Shown here piece by piece: positions 23,925 through 34,964 of a DNA stretch of 64,000 nt. A program made the position numbers and the translations under genes. The stretch spans positions 23,126,854-23,190,853 of the forward strand of contig CP093830.1 in NCBI GenBank assembly GCA_033063855.1. Direction: 5' to 3'. This DNA is from Smittia aterrima (Eukaryota > Arthropoda > Insecta > Diptera > Chironomidae). The notes beneath the pieces were generated by a model, which had not been told where the DNA came from, searched no databases, and saw nothing but the letters and a program-made list of their open reading frames with translations. The first letter of the stretch is position 1. Each line of letters opens with the position of its first letter.

Positions 23925-24656
23925 GTTTGCCCTACAAATATTTTAAATTATCACTTAACGCCCCCGCACTTCTTGCTTTTGTCTCGTTTTTCGTTACAAC
24001 TTGTCGATATCTATAAATTATAAACTAATTTCTGTACTCGCAAAGACTTTTCACTAGCGAGACATCTGAAAAGAAAGTCGGAAAATTTCTTATTACTTAA
24101 AATCCCGTTTTTTCGGAAAATTGTTAATAAGAAGAAATTTTCAGCAGAAGCAAAGAAAAATATTTTCTCAAACCGTTCGCGTACTCGAGATATTCGTTCT
24201 GTCCCGGCTCAAACCTCGACGAAAACAAGGAGCATAATTTCGACTGAAAATCTTCCCTCGCCGTGCAAAAATCCGCGAGAAAATTATGAAGAAAGCTGAT
24301 CGCTGAGAGAATTACTCGGGAGAGCTTCAAAACGAAAAAGATTTTTCAACGTGAAATTGAGGAAGGCCTTCATCTTAAGTTTCGTTCGCTCGTAGGAATA
24401 ATTTTATTTTTAAACAAAAGATTTACTTTATTTTCACTACCGAGAAGTTTTTTTTATTAAACGAGAATTAATTCATTTTAAACAATCTGAAAGCCGTTGA
24501 CATGGAGAGTGGTGTTTTTGATTGATTTCAGGTTAAATCGAAACTTCGATGCATCAAACGCTTCATGTGTGACAGCTACTCATTAATAATTCAAGATTTG
24601 ATATTCCTAAACTTCCTCCAATTGAGGAAATGTTCAGTGAAACTTGAAGCTTTGCA
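23925..24656. other. divergent region between sarcalumenin-like and gustatory-receptor genes
   Basis: This stretch holds the 5' UTR and promoter of the sarcalumenin-like gene (minus) and the upstream region of the receptor gene (plus). A splice acceptor directly before the sarcalumenin-like ATG implies a noncoding exon somewhere to the right. The small minus-strand frame at 24124-24330 has no support as a gene. Confidence 0.5.
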
Positions 24657-25746
24657 ATGAACGTTCATAAATTTTTCACAATTTTGACAAACATTTTTGG
24701 TTTAAACTTCTCGGATTTAATAGTTCCCTTTTCATGGTTACTTCCTTGCCATTTGATCTTCAATGTGCTTCAATCTATGATCATTTATTACGCAACAATT
24801 CTCGATAATCCGAAAAATAAGCCAATTTTTGTCGTGGTGAATGCAGTTCAACTAATAACACCGTTGGCTATTAAGAACTTTGTGATGGTTAAAGCAATAA
24901 CTTTAAGAGAATTTGATTCAAAGTTTGAGTTGAAAACGAGAAAAGTTTATGATAAGTGTTCATTCTTGAAGAATCAAAAGTTTTTCCTTAAACTATTTTC
25001 GCTTTATGTTTTAATTCCATTTTTTAAGTTAATATTGATTGGAACTTTTACAAGCTTCCTGTATAATATCGCCAATCTTCTTACGAATATAATTACTGCG
25101 ACGAGTGATTTTCTGTTTGTATATCAAACTCTTTTGTTAAAGGATCACGTGAGAAGTGTTGTGGAAACTTATGAGGAGAGAGATATTAAATGCGAAGTTT
25201 TAAATATCATAGAACTGCGTCGACGAATAACTTGGAGATATTCGCAAAGCTTAGCTTTCAACATATCACTGAACTTCATTCTGATTATTCTTGCGCTCTT
25301 TTGGATTTTTCTGAGAATTGTGTTCAGACTTTTTAGGACGTATCGCGACTACGCTACTTATGCTTACTTTCTTCAGCCGTTTTACAGCATCATCACAATT
25401 TTCTTGTCTTATAAAAGCCTAGAAGATGAAGTAGATAACAATGGTAAATAAATTCTTTTATTTAATATTTTATTTTCCAGTATATGCGGCTTATCACAAG
25501 AATATTCAATGACAACAACATTGAAGGCAAAGAAAAATTGCTTATGACGATACTATCAAAAAAATCTGATTTCATCGCAGGGAAAATTATTCCAATCGAG
25601 TTGATAACAATGTGTTGCGTAAGAAATAATACAGAAACTTCTTCAATTAATAAATTTTGTTTTATATATTTATTTAGATGGCAGGAGAAGTCGCTAATTA
25701 CTTCATAATTTCGATTCAACTTTTTGTTGATAATCCTTTCGCATAA
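24657..25746 (+). CDS. insect gustatory-receptor-family membrane protein
   Basis: Three exons, 24657-25430, 25481-25618 and 25678-25746, give 326 residues. The protein is almost entirely hydrophobic segments separated by short basic loops, with about seven predicted membrane helices. The gene layout (one long first exon then two short ones with phase-0 junctions) is typical of insect gustatory receptors. The last exon encodes AGEVANYFIISIQLF. This matches the family's C-terminal TYhhhhhQF position, but with Asn for Thr and Leu for Phe, so the motif is degenerate. The first donor is GTAGAT at 25431; the alternative GTAAAT at 25444 would leave an intron of only 37 bases and shift the frame. Such receptors are ligand-gated cation channels for tastants. 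The ligand cannot be guessed, and the family is called on architecture more than sequence identity. Confidence 0.62.
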
Positions 25747-25831
25747 ATTATTCAGTAGCTTTTGTCAATTGATTAATTTCATATTAGAAGTTTGGGTCAT
25801 GAATATTAAATTACATTGTAGAGCTTTTACT

Positions 25832-27356
25832 CTAATAAAAGAAACTTTTGTCAGTTATCAGCTTTTTAATGAAGTCTGCTGACTTTTTCTTCGATCTCTC
25901 TTTCTGAGTACTCGTCATATTTACTGAAAATATTCCAAATTTTTCTGTATAGCCTCTTATCCATTCAAAATTATCAATGATGGACCAAACCGTGTAACTT
26001 GAGATATTACAGCCTTCGTTGATAGCTTTTGCGACTGCAGAGAGATGTCCTTTATAAAATTCAATTCGACCTTCATCATCAATCTCGCCTTCATCAGAAA
26101 ATCCATTTTCTGTGATAATAACATGTGGATTCTGATATTTATCTTTAATCCAAAGCAGAAGACGGTGAAGACCTTCAGGCACGCTATAAAGCCATTCGGA
26201 TTTTCCTCTAACCCATTCATTGCTCGTGAAGGTTTGTATTCCAATATCATCCTCGTATGAAACTTGCGAAGGTTTTACAAGCTGAGGGGTCACAAGTCGG
26301 CTTGTGTAGTAGTTCAACCCAAAAAAGTCTGATGAGCCAATTAGCGATTGCTTCATATTTTCAGACATTACGGGCAAACGAGACCAACTTCTTCCTTCGT
26401 CTTTACTGTTTTTGCCAACTTGATCAATCATCACTTTAGGGTAGCCTCCTTCTTTCGAGAAAATAGGATTACTGAACCAACCCATCTTGAATTCGAGAGC
26501 TTTCTCAATCAAATCAGCATCAACTCCATCATCCTTCGGGAAATAAAATCTCGAAACGAGGCTGATTCCAATCTCTCCTTTTTGACTGTCAAAATATTTT
26601 TCTTTGTAAAGATGATAAGCGGAGGCATGAGCTTGAAGCACATGATGTCCACACAAGTATTCTCCAACACCTGGTGCTTTGATCCCTGGCGCGAAATTGC
26701 CTGTTCCATATCCATCAACGCAAAAATTATGCGGCTCATTAAATGTAATCCATTTTTTAACGCGATCACCAAAATTTTCAAAGAGAACATCAGCGTAATA
26801 TTTGAAATAATCTGCCACTATCGGACTTGTGAAACCACCTATATCTTGAATCTCTTGCGGCAAATCAAAGTGATACATCGTCAGGATCGGCTCGATTCCT
26901 TCTCTTAAAATAGCATTAATCAGTTTATTATAGTAGTCGATTCCTTTTTGATTTATAAAAGTTCCATTGGCGAGAACTCTTGACCATGAAACTGAAAATC
27001 TGTAATGGCGAAACTATCGAAATATTTTTTTACAAATGTCACTGTAATAAATCGAGTATTTTTCTTACTCCGATCTCCTTCAAAGCTGCTATGTCTTTCT
27101 CATAAAAATTGTAAGAATCTGTTCCGACATCACTATTTGATCCATCGATAATCATTTCAGGTCGATTGTGAGTAAAAGTATCCCATATCGAAGCAGTTTT
27201 GCCATCGACGTTCCAACCTCCTTCGACTTGATATGCTGCGGAAGCTGCACCAAATTTGAAGTCAACTGGGAACTCATAATTCTGTCGCGATCTGTTTTTA
27301 CAAAAAACTGAACCGATCAAGAAGCTAATAAGCAAAAGACTTGCGAAACTCTTCAT
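25832..27356 (-). CDS. GH1 beta-glucosidase (myrosinase/lactase-phlorizin-hydrolase-like)
   Basis: Two exons (minus), 27356-27069 and 27013-25832, with a 55-base intron, give 489 residues, the normal length for a secreted insect GH1 enzyme. A signal peptide (MKSFASLLLISFLIGSVFC) precedes the (beta/alpha)8 barrel. The start FPVDFKFGAASAAYQVEGGW is the GH1 N-terminal signature. The catalytic acid/base is Glu189 in TFNEP and the nucleophile Glu398 in ITENG. The enzyme should hydrolyse beta-glucosides in a retaining mechanism, likely in the gut or salivary gland. The substrate (plant glycoside, cellobiose or other) cannot be read from sequence. The gene lies 199 bases downstream of the chitinase stop on the same strand, and its 3' end faces the receptor gene. 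Confidence 0.92.
25834..25839 (+). terminator. probable poly(A) signal of the receptor gene inside the GH1 3' end
   Basis: A plus-strand AATAAA lies 88 bases after the receptor stop and overlaps the last codons of the convergent GH1 gene. If it is used, the receptor transcript ends inside GH1 coding sequence and the two mRNAs are antisense over a short stretch. Confidence 0.45.
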
Positions 27357-27555
27357 TGCACAATGAATAAATTGCTACTGAAATTCATGATCGAAAAACG
27401 AGAGATTAAAATTCATAATCAAAAAGTATTTGATCGGTCATGAAAGGTTATCAAAATTATGAAAAAAAAAATGATACGGGTTGTAGATTCTTTTCAAATA
27501 TTAAATAATTTATTATTTTTTAGAAAATTTTAAATCCCAAATTTAGAATCCTTAC

Positions 27556-29915
27556 TTATCTCTTCTTCGAATCAACCTCGTTATCACCAGCTGAACCAAA
27601 CATTCGACGACATTTCTCTCTATCTGAGTTAGAAGGCCAATCGCAAACTTTCCCATTGAAAACTAACCCAGCTTCGCAGTTGAAGCTTGTGGCCTTGTCT
27701 TGATCGCAACGCCAGAAAATTGCGCAGTCTTCTTCGTCTGCGTAAAGATGCTCGCGATCTGTGTTGGGATCTTTACAGTCAGGTTTGCCCATCATTTCAC
27801 GATCTTCTTCATCCTGCTCTGGCTTTACTTCTGGCATTTGCTCTTGAACTGGAATCTCAGTTGTCGTGGTTGTTCTTGTCTTCTTTGTCTTCTTTCGCTT
27901 TCTTGTTGTCTTCATGGTTGTTGCTTGAGTTGTTGCTTCCTCCAAAATTGGAGCTTCAGTGGGTTTAATCGTCACCTTCTTCTTTGTGGGTCTTGGAGTT
28001 TGTGGCTTTCTAGTCGTTGGATCCAATTGGATATCAACTTCAGTGTTCGATGATTGTGTTGATGGAGGTCTGGCCCATTCTGGTCGGGGTGTTGTCTCAA
28101 CTTGAGGGTCAGGAACTTGATAATCTTTCATATTTTTATGCAAAACTTCCATCAGAGCATTTTTAGGTCCACAAAGTCCATGGAAATCATCCATATCCAC
28201 CTGTGGAGTAATAAACATTTTAAGTAAAGATTTCTTCTTAAAAACATCAACAAATTTCTGCTTACAGCCCACGTCATAGCTCCGGCGTATCCTTTCTGCT
28301 TAATCCAATTCATTTTGACTTGAAGAGAATCGGGATCTTCATATCCAACCCATTGTGTTCCTTTATAGGTGTAAGGACAATGGCCATCTTTGTCATATTT
28401 AACTGTCCATCCTTTCGTTTTATCTTGAGTTTCCGTGCAAATCTAATGAAAATGAAATTGTAATAAATGTTATGATAACTAGAATCAACTTACTTCATAA
28501 TAAGCCAAAAATCCGGAAGCATTTGTGTATGGTCCTGGCGCTCCTCCGTCAGCTTCTTTGTTAATATATGTTCCGAGATTATAATTATTATTACCAGAAC
28601 TCAACGTGAAAGTTCTTCCATAAAATGGAACGCCAATGACAAGTTTCTTAGGCGGACATCCCATATCGACCCACAACTGAACGCCATCGTTAACATTAAG
28701 TTTCTCATATGCCCATTGATCATGTGGACGTTTGTACAGCGGCGAATGAACATCAGCGAAGCCTGCCCAGTTTCCTCGAAGGTCATATGTCATGCAGTGA
28801 ATGGCGTCCAGGAGTGAACAAAGTTCGGGAACATGATACCCTTCTTGTAATCTGAACTTAGCTACAGGTACCGCCATCGTGATTTCCCAGCCTCGACCCT
28901 CTCGATCAAATGCTCTTCGAAGTTCTTCGACGAAATAGAAGAATTTATCCTTGTCTGAGAATGAACCTCCACGATCAGATGCTCCTGGATATTCCCAATC
29001 TAATTATTAGATGAAAAGTTTAAAACCACAAATTCAAGCAAAATATATAAACTTACCTAAATCAAATCCATCAAAATCATATTGCTTGAGGAACTCAATG
29101 ACACTTTTAATAAACCTTTGACGACGCTCGTTAACAGCAACCATCTGTGAATACTTCTTTCCACCTTCTGCCCATCCGCCGACTGCAATCATAAATTTCA
29201 CATCTGGATGCTGTTTTTTGAGGCTCGTAAAATTTTTAAATCCATTGAGGTCGATATCCAGCTGCAAAGAAACGAAAATTAGGGTTTGGGATTTTTAAAC
29301 TTTTTGGGTTCATTCACCTCGGGATCGATCACCATAACTTGCCAGTTTGAATCATCAACGCCGATGAACGAGTAGATAACGTGAGTACATTTTTCAACTG
29401 GAATATCTTCGATTCCATATCTTCCGAGACCAGGACGATACACTGCCCAGTTGCTGAATTGTCGAAATATTTTACGATTCTCTTTTTGTCAAAAAATAAG
29501 AAAACAGCACTTACCTGAAATAGCAAACAATTCGTGCTTTTTCTGATTGAAAAAAAAAACAAAGGAAAAGAACAAATAAGTTACAATTGATTGACGGCAA
29601 AGCAATTCGTCATTACCTTCAGCATTAATTACAGATGCGCCACAGAACAGCGAATAAATTAAAGCAACTAACAGTATTCGGTGATAATTGCCTGTTTTGA
29701 ATATTAAATGTTAGAATGATAGCGCTCCACGATGAATTAATTCAATTATCGTTAAAACCTTCTGAGAGTCAACCAGAATCTGATTGCAAACATTTTTCTT
29801 TTCTTTTGAATATAAATGAAGCTTCTTTTTCGTTCTCTTTCTCGTTTCAACTTGCACTCAAAATATTTTGTTTTAAACTTGATTTTATGTTTGTTGATAA
29901 AAAGAACTCACCCAT
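27556..29915 (-). CDS. secreted GH18 chitinase with C-terminal CBM14 chitin-binding domain
   Basis: Eight coding exons (minus): 29915-29912, 29691-29617, 29542-29515, 29453-29318, 29261-29057, 28999-28494, 28442-28266 and 28200-27556, giving 591 residues. The order is a signal peptide (about 1-25), a GH18 barrel, a Thr/Pro/Lys-rich linker (about 410-510) and a six-cysteine CBM14 domain (about 517-577). The catalytic signature FDGFDLDWEYP carries the acid Glu152 and spans an intron. Other family blocks are IAVGGW, MTYDLRGNW and GAMTWAVDMDD. The enzyme should cleave chitin in cuticle or peritrophic matrix, with the CBM14 tail and basic/Thr-rich linker tethering it to substrate. I do not assign the insect chitinase group. 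Two oddities are a first exon with only 4 coding bases (ATGG) and a 28-base third exon. Confidence 0.9.
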
Positions 29916-31854
29916 TTTTAACCAAAACGAGCCTTCCGAATCAAACGAGAAACTTTATAAGACTGAATCGTGTTCGTTTTGTTACTCTCATATTTATACA
30001 AAAATCGTCGAAGCTCTGCACTTCTTCATTCATATGTCGTTGTTTTTCATGAATTTTAAAGTCACAACTGGAAATTATTTATTCGAGATTAAAAGTTTTC
30101 ACAGTGGGAAGCTAAAATAAAGAAAAGTTCTTTAAAAATATCGTCTCAAACCTGCTTTGTTGAGCCCTAAATCGAAACCGGAGAAATGCAACGTTCGTTC
30201 TTAAGAGGAATACCCAAAGTTCCGTTAAGAAATGTTAAATCTTTCGCGAATTCAGACCATCGGGGATAACGAAAGACTTATGCAAACGAGCTACACAATA
30301 ACAAAGTCAAGTTCAAGATTTCATTTACGTATTTAGTTTGTGTCAACGCGTCAGCAAACTTCATATTTAAAGATAGCTAAATGTTGAATTACTGATCGCT
30401 TTGTTTACTCATTTTACCGTTGCAACGTTTTAAATGAAAACTTTTCATTACGAGTCATCGTTTTTAAAATTTATGCAATTCCAATCATGTCGTTGATCTA
30501 TCGTAATGATTAAGAATAATAAATCTAATTAAAATTCAGACTTGTGAGTTAAACTTGGTTGAAAACATTGTACAAGTTAATGCGAACATAAAAGAGCTTT
30601 TCGAGAAATCAAGAAAACGCGACGAGTTCTTATCTTTTTATTCCGTGATATTTCATGACAATAGAAATCATATCTTGACATTGACTTTCTTATCGATTTA
30701 TTCAAGTTTTCTTTTATTCTCTTCAATTTGGAAGTATTTGCTTCGATTATCTTCGTTCGTCGTTTGTTTCTCCTAGACACTTGATGTAGAATGCAAATTT
30801 AAGAAACTGATTAAACAAAGAAGCGACGCAAAACGAAACAAATTGCTTCATTAGAATTCAAACTTGTTGCGGATGCTTCAAAACTGAAATATTCATAAAG
30901 AAGGGGTTGATCAAAGTTATTTAGCTTTAAAATTTTAAGATAGCTTTGAAAATTGAAATAAACTAAGGCAGATCAATCTGCAATAAATGCTTTATCACGT
31001 ACTTCAAATCAAATTGAATTTTTTATTTTGATTGTTAAACGTCTCCGATAGACGTTAAGTTCATTCTTCTTTCGCCTTTTTCACTTTTGTTTCCAACCGG
31101 TTTCGAACACATGACCAACAATTCAGACTCTGTGCTCAATCATTCGAGTAATTCGAGGTAATAAACCCGGTATATAAGCCTTTCGAGTACTTAGTTTTAT
31201 CAATCTTTCGTTTAATTATTTTACCAGCACTCGATTGTATGTGCTTGACGGTATCGAACACTGAATGTCGAAGACTATGAAAGTTACGATAAGACGCAAA
31301 TTTCCCTGAAAACAAGCTGTTTTCCTTACTAGAATAATAAATTATAATGACAAAGAAACTTCATCGGTTGCGTAAACTGTTATTTTCAACCTTATCTACA
31401 TAAAAGATTGTCGTATACTCGTAAAAAGTAATCAGACGCGTATTTTGAAGAATCAGTATTAACAAAGAAACCGAAAGTTCATCAATCGAGGCATTAAATT
31501 TGTATTGGAAAAACTATTTTGCTTTCTATTCTTTCAGACTTTCAAACATGTGCAAAAAATCACTCAAAAATTCATCGTCGTGAAACTGTAGTTGAGGCTT
31601 ACTGTATGTCGAAGGCCAGACTTCAAAAGGGAAATGTCGCGATAAAGGTTGTGCAGCGCGTAGAGTAAAGGAATTTATTTTAGTTTTTATTTCTCAAAGG
31701 TTTCAAAAATTCTTTAAAAAAAATATCGTTCACGCGATAACGTAACATCATCACATTTAATTATAGTAGCGATCTCTTCTCTTTTCATCTTGTTTCGCAA
31801 TTCAGAATTGCCGATGCTTCTGTTTTGTCGCGACACTTTGGCGGCTATATTCTG
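29916..31854. other. gene-free stretch between chitinase and ZIP genes
   Basis: This 1.9 kb contains no exon I can support. It should hold the chitinase promoter (left side) and the ZIP 3' UTR (right side). Minus-strand AATAAA signals (TTTATT on plus) occur near 31675 and 31686, within about 200 bases of the ZIP stop. A plus-strand TATATAAG near 31171 has no gene attached. Confidence 0.5.
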
Positions 31855-33195
31855 TTAAGAATGATTATGTGAATGTCCGTGTCCATCGTCATCTCCGCCA
31901 TCATCTTCTCCATGCGAATGGTTGTGACCGGCTGAGAAAAATATAATTATTCGTTTTTAATTATTTTCGTCGGTCGTTTATTGAGAACATCAATATTACC
32001 TATGAATTGCAATCCGAACATTAAGAAGAAACCGACTAAAACAGCCACATATTGCACGAATCCATCTTTGTGCTTCGAGAGAATTTCAAAGAATATCACG
32101 TAGAGTAGCGTTCCGGATGCGAGACCTTGAAGAATCACAGACGCAACTTCGACTCCATCTGAGTCATCAATATTACTTAAACCAATTCCTATGCCAATTC
32201 CGATTGGCGATACTATCGCATAAACGAATATATAAGTAATTACAAGCCACGTCTTTGTCTTATGAACCATTAATTCAACTCCAATGCAGAAAGCGATTAC
32301 AACTTTGTGAGCTGAAACACTTCCAAACATGTACCTGAAATTTTTTAGAGTCACACAAAATTTCTAAATGATTCAGTTAAATGTCTCACCAGACATTTGA
32401 TGGAGTCGACTCGAGACCAACGGCGAGCCCCTCAAATAACTCGTGTACTGATAGCGCCATAACAATTAGCAGACCTCGAATTGATGAAACTAACATATCG
32501 TTTCCAGCTGGAATGATGTGCGAGTGCGAATGCTTTGAAGTTGCTTCGTGCGAGTGGGAATGGTGATGGTGATGATGGGCTGAATGAACATGATGATGTC
32601 CATTCTCGACTTGTTCATTATCAACTAAATCTGCAGTTGAAACTGCACTAATTCTGCTTTTGTCATTTTGTTTCTCTATTACACCTCGCGTGTTTGCCTC
32701 GCGTAAGCTTTCTCTCGCGCTATGCCCTCTCACGAATGCTTCTTGGGCTTGCGCTTGTTTTTTATGGTGACGACGCAGGTATAAGTGAACGATCTCTTCC
32801 ACGAAATAGATTATGAAGAACCCTGTTGCCATCAGTAAGTTAGTGATGGAGAAATCCCAACTTGGTAAATGACCTTCCGTTTGAAGCTTCGAAATAGATT
32901 CATCGATTTCGGGCAACAGATGCATTAGCGTTGTACAAAGTAGAGCACCACCCCCAAATGATAGCAACGAAGATATGACGAGGTTTGTACGAGGATCTCG
33001 ATTCGGGTCGGACCAATTGAATTTCTTTGAAAGAATCATCGGAATCATTCCTGAGCTCATTGAAATCACAAATAGTGCAACGATCGTAATGGTTTTCGCA
33101 AAGTTCGTTGAGCTGATTTCATCTTCCCCAACTTCATTTTCACCGGCCTTTGGAAGATTTCCGGTTAGGTTTGTTAGAATGTTAATTACACTCAT
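31855..33195 (-). CDS. ZIP-family (SLC39A1-3-like) zinc/iron transporter
   Basis: Three exons (minus), 33195-32390, 32334-32000 and 31931-31855, give 405 residues. The protein has eight predicted membrane segments. Between segments three and four is a cytoplasmic loop very rich in histidine (residues about 200-226), a metal-binding feature of ZIPs. The signature HELFEG (251-256) and the following HKVVIAFCIGVEL carry the metal-site histidines and glutamates of the pore. ZIPs move zinc (or iron) into the cytosol from outside or from organelles; the loop and size fit the plasma-membrane SLC39A1-3 subgroup. The start ATG is at 33195; an in-frame GTG lies 15 bases upstream. The last exon adds an unusual His/Asp/Gly-rich tail after the final membrane segment. 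Confidence 0.9.
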
Positions 33196-34964
33196 AATTT
33201 CTCTGTTCACTTGTTCACGAGCAATTAATGTAAGCTACTAGTTTAAGTGCGAAATATCACAGCCGATGACGACTTTAACTTCCTAATAAGGCAAAATTCT
33301 CACAATCTCTTTTCAAATTACATCAATAAATCCCTTTCACTGCAACAAAAAATAAATTATCTTTCTATGGCAATTGAAATTTTTAAAAGATGTTTGACAA
33401 AACTTGTCCGCGAAGCTCAACGGCTCAATAGCAACTGAGAACTGCGAGCGCTTGTTAATAATCGTTCTGCTTTACTCTACGTTCGCTACGTTTCTTTTTC
33501 TACCTTGTATGAGTTTGTTGTTTTTTTTATATATAAAAGCGTTGCCAGAGGAGTCTCAAGCCATTCGCTATCAGTTTGAACAATTTGCCTTGTCAACCTG
33601 AATATGTCCGCTTCATATTTTTATTTCTCACTTTTAAAGCTCTCAAATATCATTTGTGCTCTCTGAGCTGTTGAAAAGCTCTTAATCGTATTCATTTCTT
33701 AATGACAACTAAAAATCACTCCTGGGAAAAAAATCATTGGGAATTACCTTTTGTTTATTTTTATTTTTGCCAGTTGTATCATCTGACTCATCTTCACATC
33801 AAATGGATCTTCTCGGTAAAAAGCGGTTTGTTGATCTCAAGCAAACAGTTTATTTCCTTTTACTTTCATGATTTATTTTTCTTCTTTTTTGCTATCACAA
33901 TATTATTTTGTGCTAAGAAAACACAATAATGTTCCATTTTAATTTATCGTTGCAGGTCAACTTAACATCTAACATTTCATTTTTGTTTTGTAAATAAATG
34001 GATTTTTTTTCTTCGAAGCTTTACTTGATAACATAACGAACTTGAAATTTAAGTCTTGAATATTTTGGTTGTTTGCTACAAAGCTTAGTAGAAGAGAAAA
34101 TTTGTCCTTGAACTTAGAGTAGACATTTTATTTGTTTATGCAAAGGTTTTCGCTTTGAACTCATGAATTTATTGAGAAATCTTACTCGAATTACGTATTT
34201 TTTCATGAAGATAAAACTTTCATCATTACTGTGGTTTCAGAAGAAAGCTTTCACTTTCTATGCACGTGACCTTCACTCTATTTAAAGTTTCATGCCTATG
34301 GTTAAAACTGTTGTGTAGTTTTCCCTACCTCTCTCATGAAATTTCAACAAACGAGAAAGTTTTGTTCTTCTAGCGAAAATATTTTAAGAAAAGTTGGCAC
34401 AGATGTTCTTTTTTATGATCTACGATATTTACCACTACATTTAGGCTAAATGATTTTGCACATCAATAGGTTTACAACATAAACATCAAATCATTAATTT
34501 TCTAAATAGGATTCATTTTTCAAGTTCATTAGGAAAGCTCCATCAAATATGAGATAGAAATTGAGAGCTCACGCGAACAGAGAGGGACGGTAGAATTTTA
34601 TAAAATGTATATTTTATATACAAAAAAAATGTCTTCATTGAGCAGTAAAAGATGAATGAGTTTTCTAAAAGTCTTAATCTCGTTTTCGAGAGTCATTGTT
34701 AAGTTAATTAAAACAAATTTTTTGTCACGATCGTTGCTTTGTGAACAAAAATATGTAAAAGCTTTAAAAAAACTAATCAAATAAAATCTCCCGAAAGCTT
34801 CTACAACGTCATAAATAATTAACAAAATATTTCTTCTTATTTTCTATATAAAATTCTCTAGATTCCAAGTCTTGTTTTGAATATTTTTGCGTCTTTCTCC
34901 ACTAATTATAAATTGAAGTTATTAATAAAGTTTTGTAGCGCAAGAAGTTTACTGTCAATTTCGA
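33196..34964. other. gene-free stretch between ZIP and dispatched
   Basis: This 1.8 kb should hold the ZIP promoter and 5' UTR (left) and the dispatched 3' UTR (right). I see no exon with recognisable similarity. A plus-strand TATA box at 33532 with an initiator-like sequence downstream is listed separately. Confidence 0.5.
33532..33566 (+). promoter_or_regulatory. orphan core promoter candidate (TATA + initiator-like)
   Basis: TATAAAAG at 33532-33539 is followed about 31 bases later by CCATTC (33561-33566), which fits the loose initiator consensus at the right distance. A TCAGTT lies 10 bases further on. It points right, where I see no supported protein gene. It could drive a noncoding RNA or simply be chance in A+T-rich DNA. 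Confidence 0.3.

Noticed and set aside
31093..31150. tRNA-like stretch on the minus strand with a B-box-like GTTCGAAAC.
   Set aside because: The T-stem does not pair and no acceptor stem closes; it looks like a chance match.
32555..32620. Six-histidine run, considered as a vector tag or contaminant.
   Set aside because: It lies inside the natural His-rich loop of a ZIP transporter with normal introns and flanks.
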